This document shows, piece after piece, positions 9,701-18,091 of a stretch of DNA of 64,000 nucleotides. Every line of letters begins with the position of its first letter. Positions within the stretch are counted from its first letter, which is position 1. The DNA comes from Bacteroidales bacterium (GTDB lineage: Bacteria; Bacteroidota; Bacteroidia; Bacteroidales; Muribaculaceae). The stretch lies in contig JAAVFG010000040.1 of assembly GCA_014800895.1 (NCBI GenBank), positions 1 through 64,000 on the forward strand, written 5' to 3'. A program made the position numbers and the translations under genes. Below the pieces are notes generated by a model, which was given only the letters and a program-made list of their open reading frames with translations, made no database searches and was not told where the DNA came from.

Positions 9701-10341
9701 GCATCGGGGTTGAGGGCACGCTTACGGAAATCAGCAAGCGCCTCCTGGTCTACGAGCGGAGCAAGATCCTCCTCGCTGAGAGCCTCAATTTTCTGGATCT
9801 CATGAGAAGTACGGAAACCGTCGAAGAAATTGATGAAGGGGACACGACCCTTGATAGTAGCAAGATGAGGAACAGCCGCAAGATCCATAACCTCCTGTAC
9901 AGAGCCTTCACAGAACATTGCGAAACCGGTCTGACGGGCAGACATCACATCCTGATGGTCGCCGAAGATGGAGAGGGCGTGAGAAGCGAGTGTACGAGCT
10001 GACACATGGAACACGCAGGGAAGAAGCTCACCGGCAATCTTATACATGTTAGGAATCATCAGGAGAAGACCCTGTGACGCTGTATATGTGCTGGTGAGAG
10101 CACCTGACTGTAAAGAACCGTGAACGGCACCTGCTGCGCCACCCTCACTCTGCATCTCCTGCACGAGAACTGTCTCGCCGAAGATATTCTTTCTGCCTGC
10201 TGCCGACCAATCATCCACATACTCTGCCATTGTGGAAGAGGGGGTGATAGGATAGATGGCAGCAACTTCGCTAAACATATAACTGATATGCGCTGCGGCC
10301 TGGTTACCGTCGCATGTCAGAAATTTCTTTGTTTTCGCCAT
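6760..10341 (-). CDS. nifJ: Pyruvate:ferredoxin (flavodoxin) oxidoreductase
   Basis: This 1193-residue single-chain enzyme oxidises pyruvate to acetyl-CoA and CO2, passing electrons to ferredoxin or flavodoxin. It is the central step of anaerobic carbon flow. The N-terminal domain carries YPITPSSTMAEYVDDW near 32-47. Two ferredoxin-type 4Fe-4S motifs follow: C-x2-C-x2-C-x3-CP near 689-700 and again near 745-756. The C-terminal thiamine diphosphate domain has SGACSGCGETPY near 810-821 and GGDGASYDIGYGGLDH further on. Full length and ordered domains argue for an intact enzyme. It is monocistronic, with its own promoter box and terminator. Confidence 0.96.
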   Translation of the reverse strand: MAKTKKFLTCDGNQAAAHISYMFSEVAAIYPITPSSTMAEYVDDWSAAGRKNIFGETVLVQEMQSEGGAAGAVHGSLQSGALTSTYTASQGLLLMIPNMYKIAGELLPCVFHVSARTLASHALSIFGDHQDVMSARQTGFAMFCEGSVQEVMDLAAVPHLATIKGRVPFINFFDGFRTSHEIQKIEALSEEDLAPLVDQEALADFRKRALNPDAPVARGMAENPDVFFQHREASNPYYNALPEIVEGYIKEINKITGRNYGLFDYYGDPEAERVIIAMGSVTECIKETIDHLREKGEKVGLVCVHLYRPFSAKHFLAAVPATAKRICVLDRTKEPGANGEPLYLDVKECFYGKENAPLIVGGRYGIASKDTTPAQILEVFENLSLPEPKDHFTVGIVDDVTFYSLPQRPEVNIAEPGLFQAKFYGLGADGTVGANKNSVKIIGENTDKYCQAYFAYDSKKSGGFTCSHLRFGDNPIRSTYLVNTPNFVACHVQAYLHMYDVLRGLQPNGTFLLNTIWEGEELAKNLPNKVKRYLAENNITLYYINASKIAQEIGLGNRTNTILQSAFFRITEVIPVDLAIEQMKKFIVKSYGKKGENIVNMNYAAVDRGGEYSKLDVDPAWANLEVEAEASDNAPEFITNVVRPINAQDGDLLPVSAFADNADGTWEQGTAAYEKRGVAAFVPEWNPENCIQCNKCAYVCPHASIRPFLLNAEEMANAPFGEDHTLPAIGKTFAGLRFVQQVDVLDCLGCGNCVDVCPGKKGNKALSMKHTESQLGEEKNWEYCIKEVSNKKDLVDVKANVKNSQFAQPLFEFSGACSGCGETPYVKLITQLYGDREMVANATGCSSIYSGSVPSTPYTTDDKGHGPAWANSLFEDFCEFGLGMYIGYEKMRARVEDLVKKSLTCDCCSAELKAAAQNWLDNMDSAEESRKTSEALVAEAKKCDCDICKGIVELEHYLTKRSQWIIGGDGASYDIGYGGLDHVIASGKNVNLLVLDTEVYSNTGGQSSKATPIGAIAKFAAAGKRIRKKDLGMIATTYGYVYVAQVAMGADNAQTLKAIREAEAYDGPSLIIAYAPCINHGIKKGMGKSQEEEKEAVECGYWHLWRYNPALEEQGQNPFTLDSKEPDWDKFVDFLKGEVRFASLLKMYPDQAEELFEACKANAMWRYNNYKRLQAQDWGKDPELTKEEKDLRK

Positions 10342-10378
10342 AGTTGATTTATTGTTGTTTTAATTATCGTCTATCCCG

Positions 10379-10386
10379 CAAAGTTA
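10379..10386 (-). promoter_or_regulatory. nifJ promoter -7 box
   Basis: The minus-strand TAACTTTG lies 38 bases before the nifJ ATG and matches the Bacteroidota -7 consensus exactly. No clear -33 TTG is found at the expected distance, so the match rests on the -7 box and position. Confidence 0.5.
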
Positions 10387-10432
10387 GCAATTTTTTACCA
10401 ATTATCTATCTCCTGCGGGAGTTTTTTTTGCA

Positions 10433-11767
10433 TCAGAGAAGGGAAATAATTCTCTTTTCCCCTTTTATTTTTTTCCCTTTTGCGTCAGCTACTGCTTCCA
10501 TAGCCTCCTTACTCTTTACCGCGGCAAGCGCATAATGGTCATAAACATCGATTTTTCCGATGGCGTCTCCGGGCACGCCACATTCTTTGGTAAGGAATCC
10601 GAGGATATCTCCTTTCGACAGTTTCTCTCGCTTTCCGGCTGAGAAATAGATGGACTCATATTCCGGTTTCCCTCCTTCGGGAGCATCATAATCAGGATAA
10701 TACGTATCATCAATTTCAGAGAATGGCTTCAATTCCTCTTCCGGTCCGACGAGCACATATACATCTCCTTCACGGTCCACACGCGCGGTTCGACCGTTTC
10801 GATGCGTGTAGGTCTCAGGAGTCAGCGCCTGATGATAATGGATGATTGACTTCACTCCCTCTATATCAAGTCCGCGGGCGGCAAGATCTGTCGCCACAAG
10901 GACAGGGCGGCTGCCGTTATTGAAAAGAGCCACTGCCTGCTCCCTTTCCCTTTGGTCGAGCTGACCATGATATAGGACAGCGGGCACTCCATGCTGACGA
11001 AGATATTCCGCCACACGGTCGGCGCTCTCGCGATGATTGACAAAGACTATGCTTCTGTCATTCTTCTCCCCTTTATTTCTGAGATCGTTCAATAACACTC
11101 GCAATGAATTCAATTTGTCCTTACCGTCTGTATCAACCCTATGTGTGTGCAGACGTGTCTTCAACTCATATCCTTCTCCAAGGAAGTTGAGAGTCAGAGG
11201 GTCTTCCAGTTTGAGGAAGTCGGGAAGAATATCAGCGCGTGTGGCGGAAGTAAGGATAGTGCGGCTTACATTTTTAAGACGCTCGAGAATCTTCTTCATA
11301 TCCTTTTCAAAACCGAGCTCAAGAGATTTGTCAAATTCATCAAGCACAAGGATGCGCGTAGGAAGAAGCTCAACATTACGGCGTGTGGAATGATCGAGCA
11401 GACGGCCGGGCGTGGCGACCACTATATCCGTGCCTGCCGCTAAGGAATTGACCTCATCCTCCACTTTATGTCCGCCATAAAGTGGTGTGACTTTAAATCC
11501 GGCTGCCAGAGCATTCATAATACGTGTGATCTGGATCACCAGCTCTCGTGAGGGTGCAATCACAACCGCCTGTACCCTTCCCGTAGAGGGCTTAAGCATT
11601 TTAAGCACCGGAAGAATAAATGCCAGTGTCTTTCCTGAGCCCGTAGGGGAAAGGAGGATTATGTCGCGTGCATCGGAAAATGAACGCAGCATCTTTTCCT
11701 GCATGGGGTTAAGGCTTTCGATATTCAGTTTCTCTTTTACAAGTGGGAGAAATTCTTTCTCTTTCAT
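10433..11767 (-). CDS. DEAD-box family RNA helicase, DbpA-like, with DEFD motif II
   Basis: This 444-residue ATP-dependent RNA helicase has motif I SPTGSGKT (about 39-46), motif Ia PSREL, motif II DEFD (about 142-145, in place of DEAD), motif III SAT, and a motif VI variant HRNGRTAR. The last 75 or so residues resemble the DbpA/CsdA RNA-binding domain, which targets 23S rRNA during large-subunit assembly. A role in ribosome biogenesis is therefore the likely one. The Walker B aspartate and glutamate are retained, so ATPase activity should be intact. recG is 139 bases upstream on the same strand. Confidence 0.9.
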   Translation of the reverse strand: MKEKEFLPLVKEKLNIESLNPMQEKMLRSFSDARDIILLSPTGSGKTLAFILPVLKMLKPSTGRVQAVVIAPSRELVIQITRIMNALAAGFKVTPLYGGHKVEDEVNSLAAGTDIVVATPGRLLDHSTRRNVELLPTRILVLDEFDKSLELGFEKDMKKILERLKNVSRTILTSATRADILPDFLKLEDPLTLNFLGEGYELKTRLHTHRVDTDGKDKLNSLRVLLNDLRNKGEKNDRSIVFVNHRESADRVAEYLRQHGVPAVLYHGQLDQREREQAVALFNNGSRPVLVATDLAARGLDIEGVKSIIHYHQALTPETYTHRNGRTARVDREGDVYVLVGPEEELKPFSEIDDTYYPDYDAPEGGKPEYESIYFSAGKREKLSKGDILGFLTKECGVPGDAIGKIDVYDHYALAAVKSKEAMEAVADAKGKKIKGEKRIISLL

Positions 11768-11906
11768 AATTTCTATCTGTTTTTTAATTAAAACGCCTCC
11801 GCTATATAAGTGGTTTTACAGCGCTTTCCCCTTCTTGCTTTCAATATTACAACTTACAAGATGCCGGATTGTAGATAGCTGCAAAATGCCTGACAGGCTT
11901 TCTCCA

Positions 11907-14054
11907 TCAAGAAATCTGCGACCAATCAATCTTCCTGGCAAAGCGATAAGCCAATTCACGGAGAATAATTGCAACGCTCTCAGTGGAGAGATGGAGCTCC
12001 TCTCCTTTCTTGTCATACTGCGTGGGTTGCCCTGCCACTAATTCAGGATGAGCATTAAGTATTCGCTCAGCCGCATCACGCGCTATATTAAGAATCTGAC
12101 CGTCGGAAGTGAGATTTGCTATCTTTAAAGCGAAGGCGAGTCCGCTCTGCTGAGTCCCCTCCATATCGCCGGGACCGCGCAGTTTCATATCCGCTTCGGA
12201 GATAAGAAAGCCGTCGGTGGTTTCGGTCATTATGGTAAGACGCTTTTTTGTGTCGGCTCCTATCTTCATCTTTGTCATCAATACGCAATAGCTTTTATCC
12301 GAGCCTCTTCCCACACGTCCGCGAAGCTGATGAAGCTGGGAAAGACCGAAACGTTCGGCATTCTCTATCACCATTACGGAAGCATTAGGCACATTCACTC
12401 CTACCTCTATCACAGTCGTTGCGACAAGGATGCGAGCCTGTCCGCTTACAAATTTCTCCATCTGGCACTCCTTTTCGTCAGGCTTCATCTTGCCATGCAC
12501 CATACATACCTCCACATCCGGAAAGAGTCCGCGGATGCGTTCCACTCCCTCTTCAACACTCTTTAATTCCAGTTTTTCATTCTCCTGTATCAGCGGATAG
12601 ACGATATATATCTGTCTGCCTGCTGTAAGCTCTCGCTGAATAAGGCGATTCACCTCGTAACGGTTCTCATCATAACGGAGGATGGTTTCAATAGGCTTGC
12701 GCCCGGGAGGGAGCTCATCTATCACCGACACATCCAGGTCTCCGTAGACTGTCATCGCCAATGTGCGGGGGATGGGTGTGGCTGTCATCACCAGAACATG
12801 AGGAGGGATGGAAGCCTTCTTCCACATCTTAGCCCTTTGAGCCACACCGAAACGGTGCTGCTCATCTATAACGACCAGACCGAGATTCTTAAAAACGACA
12901 TTGTCCTCTATAAGGGCGTGTGTGCCGACGAGAATATGTATATCTCCATTCCGCAGCCCATCATCTATCTCGCGCCTTTTCTTTGTGCGAACACTTCCTG
13001 TGAGGAGCTCCACGCGCAATCCTATCTGCTTTCCCCATTCTGAAATAGTCTCGTAATGCTGGGTAGCAAGTATTTCGGTCGGAGCCATCAATGCTCCCTG
13101 ATAGCCGTTATCTATCGCCATGAGCATAGACATGAAACCAACCATTGTTTTTCCGCTTCCCACATCTCCTTGAAGCAGACGGTTCATCTGACGTCCTGTG
13201 CGCATATCGTTGCGTATCTCCTTCAGCACTCTTTTCTGGGCGCCTGTCAAGTTGAACGGGATGCAGTTATAGAAATAATCATTAAAATATTTCCCTATTA
13301 TAGGGAATACCAATCCCCTTATCTTTCTTCCTCTCTCTCTTGAAAAGCGAAGGATGTGCATCTGAAGATAGAAGAGCTCCTCGAATTTCAGTCTCTCGCG
13401 TGCTTTCTGTAAAGACTCGGCATCCGTAGGCGTGTGCATCTGTATAAGCGCTTCCTTGAGAGATATGAGATTATATTCCCTTTTCACCTCCTCCGGAAGA
13501 AGAGAGGGCAATTCGGCTAATCTTGGATTATCCAGAAGATTACGGACTATTGTAGAAATCAGACGGGAGGAGTATCCACGCCTGCGCATTGTCTCCGTGA
13601 CAGTGTAAACTCCCATAAATCCAACAGGAGGTTTGGAGGGGTCGTAGACTGAAACTTCAGGATGAGAGATGGAATAGATGGAGCGATAGGCGACAGGCTT
13701 TCCGAAAATCACATAGTCCACTCCTATCTGGAATGCCGACTTCATACGGTCTATGCCCGAAAACCATACACATTCCATCAGACGCTCGCCATCAGAGAAG
13801 ATGCCATGCAAGCGACGCTTCGCACCCTCCCCCTCTATGGAGAAATTCACAAAACGTCCGGCGATCTGAACGAATGGCATCTCGCCCGATAATTCCGATA
13901 TTTTATAAAACCGGCTTTTGTCAACGTGGCGAAAGGGGAAGTAATAAAGCAGGTCGCGGAAGGTGGATATCTCCAGTTCCTTCTCCAACATCTTTGCTTT
14001 AGTCTCTCCTACCCCTTTCAGAAATTTTATCGGTGTATTAAAGAAGTCGCTCAT
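11907..14054 (-). CDS. recG: ATP-dependent DNA helicase RecG
   Basis: RecG remodels stalled replication forks and branch-migrates Holliday junctions. The 715-residue protein has an N-terminal wedge/OB region (about 60-160). The helicase motif I GDVGSGKT is near 293-300, motif II DEQH near 393-396, and the second RecA fold carries QLRGRVGRG near 580-590. A TRG-like arginine region follows (EADMKLRGPGDMEGTQQSG). Length is typical of the family. The start at 14054 gives MSDFFNTPIKFLKGVGETKA, the usual RecG opening. It lies 67 bases downstream of ispD on the same strand. Confidence 0.95.
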   Translation of the reverse strand: MSDFFNTPIKFLKGVGETKAKMLEKELEISTFRDLLYYFPFRHVDKSRFYKISELSGEMPFVQIAGRFVNFSIEGEGAKRRLHGIFSDGERLMECVWFSGIDRMKSAFQIGVDYVIFGKPVAYRSIYSISHPEVSVYDPSKPPVGFMGVYTVTETMRRRGYSSRLISTIVRNLLDNPRLAELPSLLPEEVKREYNLISLKEALIQMHTPTDAESLQKARERLKFEELFYLQMHILRFSRERGRKIRGLVFPIIGKYFNDYFYNCIPFNLTGAQKRVLKEIRNDMRTGRQMNRLLQGDVGSGKTMVGFMSMLMAIDNGYQGALMAPTEILATQHYETISEWGKQIGLRVELLTGSVRTKKRREIDDGLRNGDIHILVGTHALIEDNVVFKNLGLVVIDEQHRFGVAQRAKMWKKASIPPHVLVMTATPIPRTLAMTVYGDLDVSVIDELPPGRKPIETILRYDENRYEVNRLIQRELTAGRQIYIVYPLIQENEKLELKSVEEGVERIRGLFPDVEVCMVHGKMKPDEKECQMEKFVSGQARILVATTVIEVGVNVPNASVMVIENAERFGLSQLHQLRGRVGRGSDKSYCVLMTKMKIGADTKKRLTIMTETTDGFLISEADMKLRGPGDMEGTQQSGLAFALKIANLTSDGQILNIARDAAERILNAHPELVAGQPTQYDKKGEELHLSTESVAIILRELAYRFARKIDWSQIS

Positions 14055-14121
14055 CTCTATATTCTTTTCGTTTTCCCCTCCCCCTCTCTTCGCTTTGCTC
14101 CTCTCTATCCTTACTTAAGAT

Positions 14122-14826
14122 CTATTTCCTCATCCTTTCCTTTAATAAAGCGGAAGCCAATATAAAATCCACCGGTTTGGTGATTTTGAAATTTGCCTCT
14201 TCCCCTTCATATAAATATATGGAATGTCCCGCACTCTCCATTACGGAAGCATCGTCAGTCATCCGATCAGTAAGAGCCTGCCCGTATGCCTCCTGCAATT
14301 CCCTCACCTTGAAAATCTGCGGAGTCTGCACTCTTACATACCGACTTCTGTCAACAGCCACCGAACCGTCCGCCGTCAGCTCGCGCAACGAATCAGACAT
14401 GGGCATGACAGGAACAGCACATCCCTTCTCGGCTGCCATCCTCCACCCCCGGGTTATCATCTCCGTGGTGATAAGCGGACGCGCAGCATCATGTATGGCT
14501 ATCAAAGCATCATTATCTTTAGTATCAACCCTTGAAATACCGTTTTTTACCGATTCGAGACGCGATCTTCCTCCACATACCAACTCCACATCTATCTTCT
14601 GAATCTCGCGAGGCAATTCAGAATAAAGGATATCCCAAAGATCAAAGAAGCCGGGATGAAGCACCACTATAATCTTAACGTCAGGGTCTTCGTCATAAAA
14701 CGCCTTGATTGACCACCATACCACCGGCAATCCCTCAAGCATCTGAAACTGTTTGGGCACTTCGCCTCCAGCTCTAAGTCCTGCTCCGCCCGCAACAATC
14801 ACCGCATATTTTCTTTCCATTCCCAT
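14122..14826 (-). CDS. ispD: 2-C-methyl-D-erythritol 4-phosphate cytidylyltransferase
   Basis: IspD couples CTP to methylerythritol 4-phosphate, the third step of the non-mevalonate isoprenoid pathway. The glycine-rich nucleotide site AVIVAGGAGLRAGGEVPKQF is at the N-terminus. The conserved segments IHDAARPL (near 110) and a C-terminal FKITKPVDF motif are present, and the length (about 234) is normal. The start is ambiguous: a GTG at 14829, an ATG at 14826 and an ATG at 14820 are all in frame. The ATG at 14820 gives the family-like MERKYAVIVAGG. Other mep-pathway genes are not in the window. Confidence 0.93.
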   Translation of the reverse strand: MGMERKYAVIVAGGAGLRAGGEVPKQFQMLEGLPVVWWSIKAFYDEDPDVKIIVVLHPGFFDLWDILYSELPREIQKIDVELVCGGRSRLESVKNGISRVDTKDNDALIAIHDAARPLITTEMITRGWRMAAEKGCAVPVMPMSDSLRELTADGSVAVDRSRYVRVQTPQIFKVRELQEAYGQALTDRMTDDASVMESAGHSIYLYEGEEANFKITKPVDFILASALLKERMRK

Positions 14827-14910
14827 CACTCTTTATCTTTTATAGATTATAGAGAAGAGGGACGGACGTTGACACGCCGCCCCTCCCTGTTATGCTTATG
14901 AAATCATTTT

Positions 14911-15657
14911 TTACATATTCATACCGCCGTCGACCTGGATTACCTGTCCGGTAACGTATCCTGCCATATCGGAAGCGAGGAATGTAGCGACATTTGCGAT
15001 ATCCTCAACCTTACCGCCTCGGCGCAAAGGTATCTTCTGGCACCACTCTGCACGCACCTCATCAGGAAGAGCTGCAGTCATAGCTGTCTCAATGAAACCG
15101 GGGGCGATAGCGTTGGCACGGATACCACGAGAGCCTACCTCCTGAGCGATACTCTTGGCAAGCGCTATGAGTCCAGCCTTTGATGCAGCATAGTTAGCCT
15201 GACCTGCATTACCATGTACGCCGACAACTGACGCCATATTGATGATAGAACCACTCTTCTGACGCACCATTATCGGAAGCACTGCATGAATATAGTTGAA
15301 AGCAGATTTTAGATTTACTGCGATCACCGCATCCCACTGCTGTTCTGTCATGCGGAGCATCAGACCATCCTTCGTGATACCTGCATTGTTTACAAGGATA
15401 TCAATTCTGCCGAAATCTTTCTTTATCTCCTCAACAGTTGCCTCGGTAGCGGCAAAATCTGCTGCATTGGATGCATAGCCTTTGCATTTCACACCCATTG
15501 CCGCGATCTCCTCCTCTGTTTTCTTGCCATTCTCATCTATTACGAGGTCAGTGAAAGCGATATTACATCCTTCGGATGCAAATTTAAGAGCTATCTCTTT
15601 ACCGATTCCTCGCGCAGCGCCTGTGACGATCGCTGTCTTTCCTTCAAGTAGTTTCAT
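14911..15657 (-). CDS. fabG: 3-oxoacyl-[acyl-carrier-protein] reductase
   Basis: FabG reduces 3-oxoacyl-ACP to 3-hydroxyacyl-ACP using NADPH in type II fatty acid synthesis. This 248-residue short-chain dehydrogenase has the cofactor motif TGAARGIGKEIA (12-23), NNAG near 90, the catalytic serine in NMASVVG, and the Y-x3-K pair in NYAASKAGL near 155-159. The C-terminal QVIQVDGGMNM is typical of FabG. It sits 25 bases downstream of a KAS III gene, which supports the fatty-acid assignment over other reductase roles. Confidence 0.92.
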   Translation of the reverse strand: MKLLEGKTAIVTGAARGIGKEIALKFASEGCNIAFTDLVIDENGKKTEEEIAAMGVKCKGYASNAADFAATEATVEEIKKDFGRIDILVNNAGITKDGLMLRMTEQQWDAVIAVNLKSAFNYIHAVLPIMVRQKSGSIINMASVVGVHGNAGQANYAASKAGLIALAKSIAQEVGSRGIRANAIAPGFIETAMTAALPDEVRAEWCQKIPLRRGGKVEDIANVATFLASDMAGYVTGQVIQVDGGMNM

Positions 15658-15682
15658 TTCTATATAGTTTAGTGTATTTATC

Positions 15683-16627
15683 TTATTTCTCTATTATGAA
15701 GCAGCCACAACTGTAGCCTCCCCCAAATACCATCAGCGCTACCTTCTCTCCCTTCTCTATCTTGTCATAGTTCTGCACAAGCACCAGAGGCGCGGATGCC
15801 GAGCCCGTATTACCCAACTCCTCGATGTTATTATAGAAGCTGTCCATTCCCAGATCAAGCTGATGTGCCACTTGCGCCACAATTCTCTTGTTTGCCTGAT
15901 GAGTGATATACTTCGAAATCTCCTCTCTTTTCAATCCTGCGTTATCCAGAGATTTGTTAAGAGCATGTATCATGTAACGGCACGCATGGATAAAGACATC
16001 CCGACCGTCAGGCATTGTGATGCCGTCCTCTTTCGGTCGCAGCATCACTCCACCCGGACCTTTCCCTATATCTCCGAGACCTTCGGTATAGATATCTATG
16101 ACCTTGATATCGCTCTCCGCCACTTTCTCATTGGAGAGGAAAAATGCCACTGCAGCATCGCCCCAAAGGTGTCCGCTCTTCTGATCGGCGGGATTGCTGT
16201 AGTAAGTGTTGTGTTCGGGACAGATAATCAAGGCTTTCTTCGCCTTACCCATCGCGAAATAACCCTCCACCACCTCCAAGCCGTTGATGAAAGAGGAACA
16301 AGCAGAAGAGACATATACTGATTTTGCCCCATTTATACCAAACTGTTGCTGTACGATATGAGCTACCGTGCCGACCGTATCGTAGACACAATAATGGGCG
16401 GCGACGATAAGATCCACATCCTTAATATCGTATGGAAGATGTTTAAGCGCATCCTCCACTGCTTTTATGCCCATAGTATTTACATTCTCATCGGGTGCGC
16501 ATTTGCTGCGGCTCTTGATACCGGTACGTTGCTCAATCCAGTCAGGGGTGAGACCGTTGACTGACTCAAAGTAATCATTGGTGACTCTTTCGGCCGGAAT
16601 GTAACAGCCCATCGAATTTATATACAT
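15683..16627 (-). CDS. 3-oxoacyl-ACP synthase III family protein (KAS III)
   Basis: This 314-residue thiolase-fold condensing enzyme has the full KAS III triad: Cys110 in VSSACSSF, His243 in ITHQANKR and Asn273 in ELGNTGSASAP. It would condense an acyl-CoA primer with malonyl-ACP. It is shorter than classical FabH in places and may be a second paralogue with a special primer, so I leave off the fabH symbol. It is followed by fabG and preceded on the same strand by a TetR-type regulator, which suggests regulated acyl-chain synthesis. Confidence 0.85.
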   Translation of the reverse strand: MYINSMGCYIPAERVTNDYFESVNGLTPDWIEQRTGIKSRSKCAPDENVNTMGIKAVEDALKHLPYDIKDVDLIVAAHYCVYDTVGTVAHIVQQQFGINGAKSVYVSSACSSFINGLEVVEGYFAMGKAKKALIICPEHNTYYSNPADQKSGHLWGDAAVAFFLSNEKVAESDIKVIDIYTEGLGDIGKGPGGVMLRPKEDGITMPDGRDVFIHACRYMIHALNKSLDNAGLKREEISKYITHQANKRIVAQVAHQLDLGMDSFYNNIEELGNTGSASAPLVLVQNYDKIEKGEKVALMVFGGGYSCGCFIIEK

Positions 16628-16689
16628 AGTGTGGTAAAAATTGTAGGTGGGTCAAAAAGTGTAGTTTACTCTCTTAATTTTATATTGCT

Positions 16690-17274
16690 TTAATGACGGT
16701 TTATGCCGTTAAGAATAAGATTGGCGACTAATCGCGACATCTTCTCTTTACCTATACCATATTCAGCGAGGCTGTTGCGGATATAGGGGACGTCAAGACC
16801 ATGTATAGCATTCATTATCACTATCGCCGACTCTTTCACATTATCAATGCGGAACACCTTGGAGTCGACCCCCTCATGGAGGATATCCATAAGGAGAGCT
16901 ATCTCCTTCTTGGAAATCATGGCTCGCGCACGATCCACTTTCCTTACATCAAGGAAGAAACCTGCACGTAGCGATCCGTTTCGGGAGACGATCTCTTTCA
17001 TTGTCTCGAGCCGCACAGCTATATACTGATAGAGTTTCTCCTCAGGAGTGGCTGAAGTAGCGACAATGGTGCGCAGTTTATGAAGAAGCTGATCCGTCTC
17101 CGTCTCTATAACGGCATTGAAGATATCCCGCTTGCTCTTGAAATAGGTGTAGATGGTGCGACGTCCTTTATCAGACGCCGAAGCGATATCATTCATCGTG
17201 GTGTTCTCCACACCCTTTCGCGCGAAAAGTTGGCGCGCAACTTCGATAAATCTATCTCTCGTCTTCTTTACCAT
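16690..17274 (-). CDS. TetR/AcrR family transcriptional regulator
   Basis: The 194-residue protein has a TetR-type N-terminal helix-turn-helix: ARQLFARKGVENTTMNDIA followed by GRRTIYTYFKSKRDIFNAVI (about 13-57). The ligand domain is helical and unlike any I can name. It is 62 bases upstream of the KAS III-fabG pair on the same strand and may control that pair and itself in response to an acyl ligand. That is inference from position. A minus-strand TAAATTTG box (17308-17315) lies 34 bases before the ATG. Confidence 0.85.
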   Translation of the reverse strand: MVKKTRDRFIEVARQLFARKGVENTTMNDIASASDKGRRTIYTYFKSKRDIFNAVIETETDQLLHKLRTIVATSATPEEKLYQYIAVRLETMKEIVSRNGSLRAGFFLDVRKVDRARAMISKKEIALLMDILHEGVDSKVFRIDNVKESAIVIMNAIHGLDVPYIRNSLAEYGIGKEKMSRLVANLILNGINRH

Positions 17275-17307
17275 CTCTCAAATCTGCACAATATAAAAGT
17301 TTCTGAG

Positions 17308-17315
17308 CAAATTTA
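17308..17315 (-). promoter_or_regulatory. TetR gene -7 box
   Basis: TAAATTTG on the minus strand matches the Bacteroidota -7 consensus and lies 34 bases upstream of the regulator's ATG. No clear -33 partner is visible. Apart from this box and the rightward promoter near 17.53 kb, the AT-rich divergent region 17275-17568 shows nothing else I can name. Confidence 0.4.
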
Positions 17316-17513
17316 CGAAATATTTTTCATATTTAATAAAAGTAAGTGAAGATATTTTCATTTTATCCTTTTTCTCCCTTATTTTATTATTGGAATGATA
17401 TTACAAGAGCTTAATAATTATTAGTTAGATCGCAATGGAATAGCAAAATTATTTATTAAATATAGATTTAACATATTTTTTCCACAATATATAAATTTTT
17501 CTTTACATTTTGC

Positions 17514-17543
17514 TTGCAAATCATTTCACAATTATTATCTTTG
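17514..17543 (+). promoter_or_regulatory. Promoter of the putative RiPP operon
   Basis: TTG (17514-17516) followed by 19 bases and TATCTTTG (17536-17543) fits the Bacteroidota promoter. The predicted start near 17550 lies about 20 bases before the first ATG of the following gene. It is the only good promoter seen ahead of the three rightward genes up to 19750. Confidence 0.7.
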
Positions 17544-17568
17544 CACCCATAAAATAATAAATAGCAAC

Positions 17569-18057
17569 ATGCATGATAGAAAATATAACCCTTACAACCT
17601 TATGAAATCATTCAAAATAGCCTATAGGAAAACTTTGCTATTCTCCTTTCTTAGTTTGTTTTCCTTGTCAGTTTTAGCTGTCCCCTCAGAAACTTCCAAA
17701 GACGAAACATACGAATATAGTGTTGAGTCAATCAGAAGAAAGCTTCCTATTCAAACTCCAAGTAGCGGCACTATTACATCGGTGGTTTCTCCGAGTCAGC
17801 CGCTAATAGTCACGGCCAACATGGGCAGTGTGGACAATCACACTTTTCGTGCTTATATGGAAAATCCAAATTTATTGAAAAGGATGCTCACCCGATGGTT
17901 TCAAGCATTGGGGGAAGACTGTGTCGGACTTGCCCAGACGGCATATAATGCCGGTATCCCTTTTGCAATTCATATTACTGCCGACGGCTTTGCAGAAGGA
18001 TTTACCATTACTTTTTCTCCGGAAGAATTAGGGGAAATTTTCAATATGAAAAAATAG
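17569..18057 (+). CDS. Small secreted protein of unknown function in the RiPP locus
   Basis: I do not recognise this 162-residue protein. It begins at 17569, or at the ATG at 17602 which would give MKSFKIAYRK directly ahead of a hydrophobic stretch. The stretch LLFSFLSLFSLSVLA ending before VPS is a good Sec signal peptide. The mature part has a Ser/Thr/Pro-rich segment (residues 60-90), then a helical region with one cysteine in GEDCVGLAQTAYNAG. No lipobox and no catalytic motif are seen. It is first in the operon with the Cys-rich peptide 34 bases downstream, so it may be an exported partner, immunity or processing factor. That role is inference only. Confidence 0.55.
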   Translation: MHDRKYNPYNLMKSFKIAYRKTLLFSFLSLFSLSVLAVPSETSKDETYEYSVESIRRKLPIQTPSSGTITSVVSPSQPLIVTANMGSVDNHTFRAYMENPNLLKRMLTRWFQALGEDCVGLAQTAYNAGIPFAIHITADGFAEGFTITFSPEELGEIFNMKK

Positions 18058-18091
18058 AGAGATTACAACATCTTTTAATTAAGATAAAACT

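Noticed and set aside
11487..12041. Rightward 184-codon frame across the helicase/recG junction
   Set aside because: It crosses two genes on the other strand and has no coding landmarks.
14858..14884. GC-rich hairpin after fabG as a terminator
   Set aside because: AGGGACGGACG pairs with CGCCGCCCCT with a bulge, but no T-tract follows on the fabG strand, so it is not a convincing terminator.
17569..18057. Treating the secreted protein as a C39 peptidase or exporter for the GG leader
   Set aside because: It has one cysteine but no C39 catalytic Cys/His layout, no ATPase motif and only a signal peptide, so no export function can be claimed.
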